A DNA stretch of 64,000 nucleotides. Source: Hofstenia miamia (taxonomy: Eukaryota > Xenacoelomorpha > Acoela > Hofsteniidae). The notes beneath the pieces were generated by a model. It was not told the DNA's origin. It did no database searches and saw only the letters and a program-made list of their open reading frames with translations. A program made the translations under genes and the position numbers. Below, in pieces: positions 1 through 11,807 of this stretch (the first letter of the stretch is position 1; every line of letters starts with the position of its first letter). The stretch spans positions 2,368-66,367 of the forward strand of contig CABFPE010000148.1 of NCBI GenBank assembly GCA_900660155.1. Reading direction: 5' to 3'.

Positions 1-3000
1 CATAATATAGTACATAATGGTATGTTACCATTCCATATAAATGGTACTTCTGATATACAAAAAACACTAATTTTTGCCTATTCCACACTTAACTGCACTA
101 TTTGGTAGTGAGTTTACATTTATGATATTAATAGGCATATGCGCCTAGCGCCTAAACATGATCCAGAATTTTAAATTCAATTCGACTAGAATTTCAAAAG
201 ACTGACTTGACTCAACCCGACTCAAAGCAAAAATATCCCGACTCACAATGCGCTACACAATGTTACGCATTCCTGCTGGAAAAGGTTGCGTAATTTCTTT
301 ACAATATTCTAAAGTTTCGTCTGAAGCAATGCACACAAGAATATCAAAGCCACTAGTACCACCAGTCACTTGACACCTCTATTTAGTTTTATGCTTAGCT
401 TTTTAACCATAAATCAATGAAATGAGATAGAGGGTAAAATTACTGATTTCACCATTTTTTGTCGAATTTATTATGTAAATTAGGAGCTTTGAAATCTGCA
501 GAATCTAAATCTAATATACGATTTTTTGTACCTATGGCTTAGCATATAATAACTGACGTCTAAAAAATCATTTGCCCTAGCAACATCCTTAGCAAGGCAG
601 ACACTGGTAGCAAACATACCTCTGAAAGACCGAGATGTTTTCGAAGTTTCACATTTTATGCTTGAGCAATTCTTGTTAACCTAAGCGATAATATTAAATA
701 ATGAAATCTGCAAAATTTCATCCAAAGCATAAAAATTTCAGAGGTTTCTTTAGTTAAGTTTTAAAGTTGTTTTTCTTGATTGTGCAAAAATACCTGTATG
801 TCTAACTTCAAATTGGTAAATCTTTGTAATTTCTAACTGTATCTTCCTAAAATTTGGTCATTAGATGCTCATCTTGTGCTTTTCAGTTTGTTTACTAGTC
901 TTCTAAAAATTCTAGAAAATATAGCTTTGCGTAATTATTTAGGTCCTAAAAATTGTTTGATTGTTAAAATCCTTCATGGTTTTTTAAATCATGATAGATT
1001 AAAAATCAAGACCTAGGATTGATAGAATACTTATCAATTTTCATCTGTGAAAGTTTGAGCAAGTTTGTTTGAATTTTGTAGAGGCAGAATGATGATAAGT
1101 AAAGCTTGTCAACTTTTATTTGGTGCCCATTTCGAATTTTATTTGCTCAATTTATCAAAAAAAAAATGCATAATCGAAATGCCTAATCCCTAAGTTTAAC
1201 TTATTTACCAAAAGTTTCCACATTTAGTTATTCAGGAGAATTACTAACCTCGATAATGACGTTAAATTACATGGATGGTACACAACTAATATTCCCCATT
1301 GCCTAATTGAAAGCAGAGGCCGATGAAAACAAAGATATAAGCCTCAAGCGAAGTAAATCCTGTTAAAATAATTTTGGCGCAATTAATATCATCACCAATG
1401 AACACTGCACTTTGACCACTAGTGGGGTTGTGGGATGGTAGACATCCGCTCATTACGTTTGCAATGAATCATAATATTCAATCCAATATCAGCTAACTGA
1501 TAGCCAAGCACTCTAACGCGATAAACAATGCAACGAAATTCACAAAGTACTGAGAACACAGAACATAAAGCAGAGACTTATTTGCTATGGCTGAAAAATG
1601 GGTATGCTGTCGAGGAATTCCACTTTTACACACAATGAAAGCTTGGATTGATAAAGGTGGAATAGCATTACATTTCATTCTTATTATCATTTGACAGAAT
1701 AGCTCTCTTTTGAGTTAAGCAAGCCATGTTTGACATAAAGAGGCCTGAATATTTAAAGCTTATGACATAAGTTTCCCTACTGGAGATTGTAAAAATTTAT
1801 AATGTTTCACGATAAAATTTAACATTTTAAACAATTTTGGGAAGCAACTTTTTTTTTAAAAATTCCAAAGAACTTGAGACATTGAGTTTTTTAGCATTTT
1901 AGCTAAGGGCTCTCTACCTACGAAACTGCCTTTTGACATTTGCAAGCAATGAGTGTCGATAGTGAAGCTTTTAAAGCTGAATGACTAATAAAATCCTATT
2001 GTGTGATTTACAGAATGCACTTCAACGTTCCTAGTAAAGAAGTGCAGTTGCGGGTATTAACCGTGGGTTTAGACGACTAGAATACCATATAGTACAGATG
2101 AGGAATGGGTACAAATTCACATCCAAAAATCTTATACCTAATGGTATTTACAGACAACCTCTTCCAATATGACTTGGGAAGCCTAAGTACATTTTGGGGT
2201 AAGACTTCAGGGAGGGGATACTCCGTTAAAGTAGTATTTTTTATTCAAAATAGCCCACGTGGAACTCTTTATTTTTAGCTGGCATTAGCTTAGAAACAAA
2301 TCGAATGCCAAATCTACCATATTAAAAAGTGCTGTTCCATTACTGTTGAAAGCAGGTCGATCCAACAAATTTGTCTATTTCTTGGAAAATTACTGGTATA
2401 GTAACTATGAAACTAAATAGTGAATTAACAGAATAAAAGTGAGAATGCAATCACTGGTTTAAAGCGGAAAATCAGTAAGAATTAATGAAATCTATTAACT
2501 GCTTTAAGACTAGAGTAAAATTCTTGAAATGTTATTAGAGATAAATTCCTTTAAAAACAAACATGCTATTATTCTAGTATGTTATTGAGTCAAATTATAT
2601 TGAATAATGTCCATGGCACTACAAGGAGTATAATTATAATTAATCTCATGAGCGAAAGGCTCTGCAGCTTGTTTTACAATACTGCAAGTGATTCTATTTG
2701 CGATTAATTTTATAGAGAAATGTTGTTTAACCTGATTTTAAGTAAATAAACGAAGCAATTTATAGATTTTTGAAATTTTTTTGCTTCAACGCCATTTTGA
2801 AAAAAAAATGAATAATTGCACTTGGGAAAGCACACTAAATACAGAACAGAAACATTTCTTCCGTCATAGCATATTTCTAACCATTTACTTTCTCATCCCA
2901 AGAAATGAATCAAACACAATTCTACATTACATAACGTTTGTTAAAAATTTTTGCATATCAATATTGATACAGTATTAGTGTAATATTCTATGCTACGAAC

Positions 3001-4535
3001 CTCCTAAGGTTGTTTTGTATTAATTGCAAACTTGTCCATTGATAGATATTTTGGATTCAGATATATTCCAGATCAATGGAATATTTATGAATCAATCCAT
3101 GGGATTTACACCAATCCATAGATTGCTAAAAAACAACTAGCAAGTCCTCAAAAAGCGCAGTGGTATTTTAACAGCGACATGAGTAAATGAAGAAAATACA
3201 AGAAAATGAGTATGCATGGGTTTATATCATACAGACTCCAATGCAAAAACATCTTGTAAGTAAAATGTTCTTGTTCCAATATCAAACTATTTTGTGATAT
3301 TAGAATGCAGAAATGTTGATAAGAACAAAGAACTACAAATTTTTGCAAAAAAATCTAGATTTTAATATGCTATGATCAAATATATCAAATTGCTAGGACT
3401 TATATTTGTAAAATGAAATTGGTGAGGAACTCACTAGTGAGTATATTGTCATTGGTTTGCTAAGCCCTACATATCTTCAATAATACGAATAAAGTTAATA
3501 ACGAATGCATTAAAACAAATATTAGATATTTTTCAAACTAATACTTTTAGGGTTAAATCAATTGGTTACAAACTATAAATCAGCGCATTATTTTATCTAA
3601 ATCCATATAAATGATGTAATGTAACAGTAATCACACAAATGTTTTCAAGTGGTATTATGCTATTAATCCATTAGAGAGATTAATTGTTAATTAAAATTCT
3701 CTTATATTTTCGAAGAGCGTTTTCCAAATAGAAATTTTTCAACAATTGCAATTTTGTTTTAACTTCAGCTGGCTGTTTTGTCATCGCCGACCAAGAGTCA
3801 TTTTCAGCAACCGGGCAAATAAACAAACACCGGCATTAAGATTCACTTTATAGCAAGCTAAAAAGAAATTCCTATTAATATAATACGAAATGTTGCTGTT
3901 GTTTGAATGTTTCCAATATATTTTAAAATCTATTGCTACAATTCTGTAAACCAGAGTAGTGATCAGGATGCAAAATACAAAATTGCCAAGCTTAAGTATA
4001 TAGATACAGGTAAAGTTCTTTGTCATAACATCAACGACCATTACCATGGTGTTCTGCTATAATATATAATATAGCAGAACTACATATCAATACAGATTAA
4101 AATGTGCAGATAAAAATCCTGTGAATTCAGGTCTGTTTTAAACTTAGGTACTTTTTTGTTAATTAAAACAGTTTTTTTAGAAATTGCTTAATCTTGCATT
4201 TTGATAGAAAACAATTCTTAAACGACACAGATACTTAATTCCAACCCTCAGCTAGGTTAGAACATTAAAAATTATTTCGATTCTAGAAACATTCAAATGT
4301 GAGCTAAATTTCAAAATTGCTTCAGACATAGAAGTAAGTGTATTGAATATCACGCTTTAAGCAAAAAATTACTGAATTTATTCCCTTTTTTGCAATTTTT
4401 CAATTTATTTCATGTTGAAAATTTTAGATGTCATCGTGCATGATGATTTTTAGTTTTACTATTTGTTGTAAAGCTATTTCATATTATATATGTCTAAGTT
4501 GACAAATTTAATACATTGTCCAAAAATACTGGAGA
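1..4535. other. AT-rich stretch with no gene recognised
   Basis: Reading frames are short and low in complexity on both strands, and none resembles a protein family I know. Around 120-375 there are scattered GACTC/GACTTGAC words and a TAGAGGTGTC-like end (reverse strand, near 372). These recall the ends of the hAT elements further on, but I found no partner end or target duplication. I see no RNA gene, coding exon or clear regulatory site. Confidence 0.6.
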
Positions 4536-5043
4536 TATTAGTTATAGAGCATGTACTAATCGCAAATAGCCTGGTGTTCTTCTAAAAGGACAAACTCATC
4601 TCAAGCTGTTATGAAATGTGTTTCTAATCAATAATTATACTGCAAAGGGTAATGTCTGAAAATATTAGTTATAGAGCATGTACTAATCGCAAATAGCCTG
4701 GTGTTCTTCTAAAAGGACAAACTCATCTCAAGCTGTTATGAAATGTGTTTCTAATCAATAATTATACTGCAAAGGGTAATGTCTGAAAATATTAGTTATA
4801 GAGCATGTACTAATCGCAAATAGCCTGGTGTTCTTCTAAAAGGACAAACTCATCTCAAGCTGTTATGAAATGTGTTTCTAATCAATAATTATACTGCAAA
4901 GGGTAATGTCTGAAAATATTAGTTATAGAGCATGTACTAATCGCAAATAGCCTGGTGTTCTTCTAAAAGGACAAACTCATCTCAAGCTGTTATGAAATGT
5001 GTTTCTAATCAATAATTATACTGCAAAGGGTAATGTCTGAAAA
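4536..5043. repeat. Tandem repeat, 127-bp unit, 4 copies
   Basis: The phrase GTTATAGAGCATGTACTAAT begins at 4541, 4668, 4795 and 4922, giving an exact 127-bp period. The four copies are practically identical, which implies recent expansion or homogenisation. The array ends where GGGTAATGTCTGAAAA passes into unique sequence near 5043. No open reading frame runs through the unit. Because the copies are identical, the true copy number could be larger than assembled. Confidence 0.95.
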
Positions 5044-5881
5044 CATTATTTTTGCACACTTTCAACAGCAGAAGCCTTATTTCTTTTTGTTATTGGTTGG
5101 TTTGTAAGTTTTCAACACAACTTAGTGAGTTGAATGTTACAATGACCTACCACACTTATTCTAATGTTAGTTCTTTACTTGAATATTGGCTTAAAAAATG
5201 TCTGAATTTCAAAATTATATAGTTTGTTGCATTATAAGCTAATGATTCATAAATTGAAGCAAACAGTTTGTCTTTTTATAAGGATAGAGGGCAAAATATT
5301 AGGAACTACTTATTTATCAATGTTGGTTACAATAATTATATAACGTTAAAACCTTTATATACATGCAAAAATATATTAAATTCTAAAATAAATCATTTTA
5401 AAAATTTTCTCAGTCTAAAGTGTAACCAACTATAGGTATTTTATATCCACTTAACCTGATTTTTATTAGGGCGTAAAGCTGTACCGGCCCGGCACGGCAC
5501 GGAGTTGCAAAAATATTTTTTGGGCACGGCACGGGTTTTGAAAAATATAATTATGCACGGCGCGGCACGTTTTCATATTTGGCAACAAATATGGCTTTTA
5601 GAATTTTTCAAAATTTCTCTAGTAAATAAAGTGATTAAGCAAGTGTATTATATCTTATAAGTAAACAAAAATTAGTAAATTGAAAATATATTAGACAGAA
5701 TCGCCGATCGCACAATTTCCATGTTGTTCACATGAAATAGGCTTATCATGGATATATATATATATATATAGGTTGGGTAGGGTAAATTCAACTGATGGGT
5801 AGGGTTGGGTTAAGTTTTGGAAAAGATGGGTCAGGTTAATATTGCACTAGGTGAGAGCTACGGAGGTTTGAGAGTCTGAAC

Positions 5882-6637
5882 TAGAGATGTGCGCGGTTCA
5901 TTAACTTCATACCGCACAGCACTTCTGCATTGTATTTCACCGCACCGAACCGCAAAGTTTTTTCCTACTGCGATGCACCTCAAAACCAATGCCCCTCACG
6001 AAAAAATTATGACACATGAACAAATGCAGTACAAATGTGTACATTAATGCAAACCAAAAATAGACAATAAGACAACTATAAAGAACAAAAAAGGTTCATA
6101 TTTAATATTTTCAAAATGTTTTTAAAAAAGAATGGAGTCAACAGTTTCTGGCTAAAAGCGTTGTCACCGTTTTTCAAGCAAACGACCTGTGTTTGAAAAT
6201 AACCTTTCTGAAGTGGCTTCACTTGCTGGTACACCCAATAAAAGTATCTAAATTACTTTAATTTTGAAAAATTTCAGCATTTTTACCCCACCAATTAATA
6301 AAATCATCACAGTGTATTATTTGCATATCTGCATAACGATCGACCTTGCTGACCCAAAAGGAAAATCATCCCGTACGGGCCCATTTGTTTTATTTAATTA
6401 ATTACTAGCCATTTAAAGTTTAATGTTACACTCGGCTATCTTACTCAAGTTATGATATAATTTATATAACGAATTAATACATTGCTTTAAAGGACAATGT
6501 CACTTTTAGGGGTTGATATATTTTTAGTAAACACTCCGCACCGCGTCACATCACACTGCACCGCACCGCCAGCAATAAAACTCGACCTCTACCGCAATAT
6601 ACCGCGGTGCTCCGCTACCGCACAGCGCACATCTCTA
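5882..6637. mobile_element. hAT transposon remnant with ACCGCACC subterminal repeats (nested)
   Basis: The ends are inverted copies of TAGAGATGTGCGC (left at 5882, right ending at 6637). Inside each end lie repeated ACCGCACC / ACCGAACCGC words. The interior carries the C-terminal part of a hAT transposase on the minus strand (see 6118-6312), which independently confirms the superfamily. At about 756 bp it is a deletion derivative of an autonomous element. No intact 8-bp target duplication is visible. It lies within the GGCACG-type element and so is the younger of the two. Confidence 0.75.
6118..6312 (-). pseudogene. hAT transposase C-terminal (hATC dimerisation) remnant
   Basis: Reading the minus strand gives DDFINWWGKNAEIF, then VPASEATSERLFS, then GRLLEKR. 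This is the well-known hAT C-terminal block, in which a paired tryptophan (WW) segment is followed by P-A-x-S-x-x-S-E-R-x-F-S. It is broken: there is a stop after IFQN, a frame change just before the VPAS segment, and stops after LLEKR. It is a fossil of the enzyme that once mobilised the surrounding element. Only the dimerisation domain survives; the catalytic and BED parts are gone. Confidence 0.8.
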
Positions 6638-7318
6638 GGATAAATAACGCAAAATCTTAGGCACGGCACGGCGCGGATTAAAGCATGGCACGGTTGCAGC
6701 TCTGAGCTGCACCCCAACCAAGTTTTCATTGCATGAAATTTAGTTTTATCCATTTCCTTAAAAATTTCTGTCGATATCTTTGCCCAAAAAAATTTATGGG
6801 CATTTTGTCAGAGGAAATGGTAGTAACATATTTTATACTGAAGTTTTTTGTTTCATATTTAGCTAATTTTGTTCCCCATAATACATTTTTTGTTACAAAT
6901 TGGGTAGCACAGGGGGAATAATGGTATTGTGGAATACAATTCACATAACATTAAAAAATAATAGGACAAAATTGCATCAATTCATTTTTTTCGGTGTCAT
7001 CCTATAAGAAATAGCATATTTTGCTGTTCTCATTTTTCAACATGAGGATATCAGCAAAACATATGCTAACGAAATGCAATAAAATTATGTGTAGTTAATA
7101 TTCTATGTTAAGAGAAGCTGTCTAAAAAAAAATTCAAAACGATTGGTTTATTATTAAGGAAAATATTTAGGATTGCAATTTTGAAATCCCAATAAACGAT
7201 GCATTTAAAAAGAACAATAAAAATATGGCTACGTGTTGTGTATATAGATGATAGACAGGCAGTTTTATAATATTTGTTTTGCATGTTTTGTTCTATAAAT
7301 ATTTATTAACGCTAAATA

Positions 7319-8535
7319 CTAGGCTTCGGCAGTATGCCATGTCTACAGACGGTACAATAAGAACTGAATGCTGCCGGTGACGGTACTGCATACGATATTT
7401 CACAGAAGCTTGCTGAAGCAGTATTCATCTGGAAAAACTTAATTCAAAATTAAACAATTGAGAAACGCTGGTTCACTTGTGTGGTCAGGTGAAAGTCTTT
7501 CACTGGTTCAGGTACCAGTTTCACTCTTATTTTCTGAAGCCTCTCCCCATCAGTGTTGGTAGCTGTAACTTGCTGAGCAAATATCTTTCTAGCTGGACCC
7601 AAAGATGGAATCGGATCCGAAATTTTAAGATCCGATCCGAATCCGAAACTTTAAGATCCAATCCGATCCGAATATTTAAAAAAAGTTTAGTCTTCAATCC
7701 GAAACGGATTATTATGGACTTAAAAGTATTTGTTTTTTTAATGAGAATAAAAAATTTTTGATTGAAAAGCATCCCAAATTATACTAGTATTTTTACATTT
7801 TGGCAGTTTTTGCAAAAGCTAAATTATTCCACTCTCTTCTCTGTGTTCTGTGCTTTTTCTTTGACATACATATTAGAGAGAATCCTTTTCAGAATTCTGC
7901 TCTTCGATTTGCAAGTTTGTAAAAACAAATGGTTTTGGTTGCTTTACTATTTTATCATTATGTGATGGCTAACATGAATCACATTTTCAGATTTGAAGAT
8001 TTGTCACCAATTTTATATGTTGTTGGAAAGAATAACGCGGAACCTGTTGTATGAAAAATGAAATTCAATTACAAAATTTCACATAGAGTGAGATCATTAA
8101 ACTAGGATTCAATGTAAAAGTGTGCGTAATTTATAAAATGTACAAATACACAAGTTTTAACAATTTTTGGATCCGAAACAGATCCGATCCATATTCGATC
8201 CGATGCCATCTCTGGCTGGACCAGTACGTAAAAATGTTCTTTTTAGCATACAAATTGTTCTCAAAAGACGAAACCAATTCATCAGCAATGGTACCTGAGG
8301 TTGCGGTCTCCCCAGAAACAGTTCGCAGGGACTGTGCTTTGGGTTAACTTTTCTACTATGGTGTACACCTTTGTGTCACTTTCCTCTGCGATGACCTCGG
8401 CGATTGGGGGTCATTGCTACCTTCCCTAACCATTTTCTCTGAATACGATTATACTAAGAAATTATACCAGCGGTAGCGGCTAGGTATTTCCAAAAATAAA
8501 TACCCCTGGTAACGGTATACCGCCGAAACCTTTAC
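7319..8535. mobile_element. hAT-like element with CGGTA-type ends (outer of nested pair)
   Basis: The left end contains AGGCTTCGGCAGTATGCC and the right end, reverse-complemented, AGGTTTCGGCGGTATACC (15 of 18 identical). Subterminal CGGTA/GGTAACGG words occur on both sides. The flanks GCTAAATA (7311-7318) and ACTAAGTA (8536-8543) match at 6 of 8 positions, consistent with a decayed 8-bp hAT target duplication. A 615-bp element is inserted within it. Without that insertion it would be about 590 bp and non-coding. Confidence 0.7.
7600..8214. mobile_element. Non-autonomous hAT element with GATCCGAA repeats and perfect target duplication (inner)
   Basis: The 8-bp direct repeat GCTGGACC flanks the element exactly (7592-7599 and 8215-8222), the hallmark of hAT insertion. 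The left end is CAAAGATGGAATCGGATCC; the right end reverse-complemented is CAGAGATGGCATCGGATC. Both are followed by runs of GATCCGAA / GATCCGATCC. The 615-bp interior has no transposase, so this is a MITE-like element moved in trans. Short reading frames across its ends are artefacts of the repeated words. Confidence 0.9.
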
Positions 8536-9139
8536 ACTAAGTACATTTAAAAGGATTTAATTATTAGTAGAAATACTGAGTAGAAAAATGTTTATCAAAC
8601 ATCTTTCTGAATTCAGCAAATTTCTCATCATTTATAACACGAACAACATTAAAAATAAAAATAGAGACACAATTCATTTCTACATGTTTCGGCATGCCAC
8701 TGCCATCATCAAATGCTTCCCATAATATATTTAACAAATTATGTTACACTATGAGAAACATTTTTATTATGGTAGTGGCATGAGTTTTTTTAAGTTTTAT
8801 TATAAACTAACACATTTTTAAAATGAAAAATATGCATAGATATACCTAATCTCTGTAGGATTCAATTAGTTTCATAATTGGGATCAGTAGCATTGCACCT
8901 TTGTTTCCCTGTTCCCCCAGCCAATTTCTAGAAAATGCCCGAATTTTTGAAGGATTTCTGTGGTGTACACATGTATATTAAACATTTTTAGGACAAAACT
9001 TCTGCAGCATCTTACACAATTGCATAAAAAATACGTGGTTCTTTCAATAACGCCTCGGACTAACTAATAATGAAACACAACCACAAAAAACTAAAATAAC
9101 ATTTATTGAATTTACATCAAATATTAGATCGAAACACAT

Positions 9140-9300
9140 TTAGTTTTTAGTATAACTACCAGTGGCAGCAGTCAACTTATTCCATTGAATAACCAATCCC
9201 TGAAATGCATTAGCGAAAAAATTGTCCAAAAAGCTGTACAAACTACTTTTCAATGCGAGGTGACGCCTCTCATCTTCAAATGAGGTTTCTCTTCCTTATG
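9140..9300 (-). pseudogene. Mariner-like transposase C-terminal fragment
   Basis: The minus strand reads LALKSSLYSFLDNFF, AFQGLVIQWNKL, then a Gly-x-Tyr end (TGSYTKN, stop). This is the usual C-terminal pattern of mariner transposases, in which a helix, a conserved W-x-K stretch and a G-x-Y motif precede the stop. The stop codon is at 9140-9142. Decayed; no catalytic aspartates lie in this piece. Confidence 0.6.
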
Positions 9301-10130
9301 TCTCTATTCAGATGATTCACGTTTGGGTTCTCTTTTTATTTTTATTTTCTACACAAATTATGGTATTCAGAATTTAAGAAATATGTGAATGTTGTTTTAT
9401 CATTATTGTGCCGAAAAAACACTACAATGCCGCATTCCCGTCACCATTCACTCAGAATTCTATTACTTAATATTAATATAAGGTTAACATAAAGTGTATT
9501 ATACAAACGAAAACAGCAATAAACTAAAAGATGCTGGCATGTTCCTAAACAAAAACGTTGCATACATTTACAAAGGACGAAACAAGGAGACATGTACACA
9601 CGAAGAGGTAACTGAGATATTAACAAAATTAAACAATAAATGAACATAAGGGCAAAACAAGGAAACTAAGCAAAAAACAAGCCAAAACGTGACCTTGTAC
9701 ATAATTGTTTTATAATAAGGACGAATTGATGTAATTTTTAATTTTTGAAGTAATTTTTGGATGTTGAAATTAGAATTATACCAATATTATTACTATTTTT
9801 AGAAGCTTTGAATAAAAAAATCCTAATGATGTCCTAGAGCCTGTTAAGGTTATTGGCTTTAACAACGGGACCTTACATTTCTGGGGTGTAGGGAAGGCAT
9901 AAAAAATTTACAATTGTGTGTAACTGCATATTAAGAAAGTGAGTAAAGACAGATTTTCGACTGCGCCCCTACGTTGATAGACCTTTTCCGCTGTTTGCGT
10001 TTGTCTGCTTAAGTTCTTTGGCTCATTAAGCTTCTTTTCCAGACGTTGCATTCCTTCTTCAAAGTCCTGATGCTTTGTCTGCTAGTCTGCAAACCAAACA
10101 GCGTTAGCACACTCTAGTACTGGCAATTGA

Positions 10131-10522
10131 TTATAACATTTGGAATGATTGCTCTAGCCAGTTCTTTATTTCCACAGATAGGGTTGACTGCACGCTGTTG
10201 AAATTGTTGATGTGCTCAATGATCTTTATCTGACCTTCATTCTTCAGACCTGGACAACATTGCAAAAATGCAAATTGATCTTTGGGCTCCCAAGTGGTGG
10301 GAAAGTTCAACAAGTTGATGCAAAGATGTTCGGAAACCTGTTCTTGCCTACACGTTCTATTCCTCTCTTCTCACACCCTGTGAGTAAAAGTGGCTTGCCC
10401 GCAATTTCGATTGGATCAGCAAAGAGAACAGCCATATCATCGGCAATTTCTAGTGAGCTCGCAAGAGTCTGGAAGAGCGCCAAAGAGGAAATTTGTATTT
10501 TCTTCAAAGCTTCATGGTTCAC
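10131..10522 (-). other. Two adjoining reading frames, product not recognised
   Basis: Two overlapping frames on the minus strand (10307-10522, then 10131-10313) read as ordinary globular protein. The first includes ALFQTLASSLEIADDMAVLF; the second ends in SVEIKNWLEQSFQML. Base composition is less AT-rich than the surroundings, so the segment was probably coding once. A single frame change separates the two. A third frame (10571-10765, minus strand) may belong with them. They sit in the middle of a decayed mariner element and are best explained as part of an inserted mobile element. I do not recognise the family. Confidence 0.35.
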
Positions 10523-11084
10523 GTTCTTGGTAATGTTGTAGATCTTTGAGACATGTTGAATATACGCTCACTAAAGAAAAGTGTCCGATCCTGTCCTGCT
10601 GTAAGTTGCTGTCAGATTATGGAATCTGCTGTTATTAAAGCTAAGTTTTTTAATGTTTTCAGGGGTTTGCAAAGTAAAGAGAGCACCAACAACGCGCTTT
10701 CGTGAGGAAACGGCTTGGGCATAGGACAAGATGATTAAAATATTAAACAGTAGTGATAGACACAAACTAACTTACAGTTGGAAGCTTCATGAATAGGAGA
10801 AACTGAAAGGAACGTAGATAGGAGGTAGAGCACAGAAAAACGACTAGATGAAATTGAAGGATGTGGTAAAGGCGAAACGCAACGAACACGACGCAAACGC
10901 GAAAAAGCTAAGTGCAATGAAAGAATTGACAAAAGTCGTCAACACCCACACCGGGTTTGGTTTCAGGTAAGTATTATGATAGAGATGTTTTGTTCTCCTT
11001 CTGATTCAATAGTTGCATTTGCTTCATGCAGGAGGTAGAATCTTTGGTGCAAATTGTGGTCAAAATTTCTCAATAATGTTGTGA

Positions 11085-11180
11085 CAACTACCAACACTTA
11101 TTTATAGTAATTCAGCAACTTCGCTTATCTTTATCTGTCACTTAGTTTGAATAATCGACTCAAATTTTTTAATCGGAAAT
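11085..11180 (-). pseudogene. Mariner-like transposase N-terminal helix-turn-helix fragment
   Basis: The minus strand reads QIKISEVAELL, a stop, then ISVGSCHNIIEKF. This corresponds to the second mariner helix-turn-helix (I-x-E-V-A-x-L-L-x-I-S-x-G-S-x-x-x-I-I). The in-frame stop and short surrounding frames show that it is dead. It lies 350 bp inside the right inverted end, the expected place for the start of the transposase. Confidence 0.6.
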
Positions 11181-11807
11181 TTCGGTTGGTTTTCCAAAAT
11201 TTCCGCACACTTTCATGGCCATTCTTGAATAATTATATCCAACGATATATTGGACATTACGATATACAAGGACATTAGTGCTCATATGCAACTATCATAT
11301 CACTTACTGTATTATCAGACAACTTCTTTTTAAAAGCACATAAACTTTTGTATTCCACTGCATCTATACGTGACAAAACTTACATGTGGGCGGATTATAC
11401 GCATAATTCCCATAATCACATTATTTTCATTTATGCATACAAACATACGATCACGTTCTAAGGGCAATAGTTTGATTGAAATATCATTTTTCTTTTCTAA
11501 TTAGTACGAGGCATTATTGAACGAACCACCTATATTTAAATTTCAGTTAATCCCAAATAACTCTGTTTTTGTGCATCCACAATACTGTTGTGGAAATTTA
11601 AAACTATATAATTTTTATCCAGTTCGATTCCCCTAATATTTTTCGGTGCACGACGCCATTAATTGAGATGCTGTAGCTATCAGAATTAGGAGTCCATTGA
11701 ATGAAAAACGTACACAATCATCGAATGGGTGCTTTATATTTGGCAGCCAATACCAGTCGTTTGATATAAAAATGCAGTTTAAACTCAAATAATCAAATAT
11801 TTTTCAA

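Larger units (their letters stand above)
5474..6704. mobile_element. hAT-like element with GGCACG subterminal repeats (outer)
   Basis: The left end reads TAAAGCTGTACCGGCCCGG and is followed by repeated GGCACGGCACGG words. The right end, reverse-complemented, reads CAGAGCTGCAACCGTGCC and is followed by the same words. CAGAG is the usual kind of hAT terminus. A second element (5882-6637) is inserted in it, so the original was about 475 bp and non-coding. I could not find a matching 8-bp target duplication, so the outer borders are approximate and the element is probably old. Confidence 0.6.
9034..11530 (-). mobile_element. Tc1/mariner-type element, decayed, with 30-bp inverted ends
   Basis: The left end begins GTGGTTCTTTCAATAACG at about 9035. 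The right end, reverse-complemented, begins GTGGTTCGTTCAATAATG, and the two agree at about 26 of 30 positions. TA dinucleotides flank both ends (9032-9033 and 11531-11532), as expected for mariner. Transposase remains lie on the minus strand at both extremities: an N-terminal helix-turn-helix piece near 11090-11175 and a C-terminal piece at 9140-9300. At about 2.5 kb it is roughly twice a normal mariner, so something was probably inserted in the middle. Two unrecognised reading frames lie there (10131-10522). Confidence 0.8.

Noticed and set aside
160-375. Possible hAT-type element with GACTC words
   Set aside because: No inverted end pair and no 8-bp direct repeat could be found.
11600-11640. 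GTTCGATTCCC, like a tRNA T-loop
   Set aside because: No acceptor stem, D arm or anticodon arm can be folded in the 80 bp before it.
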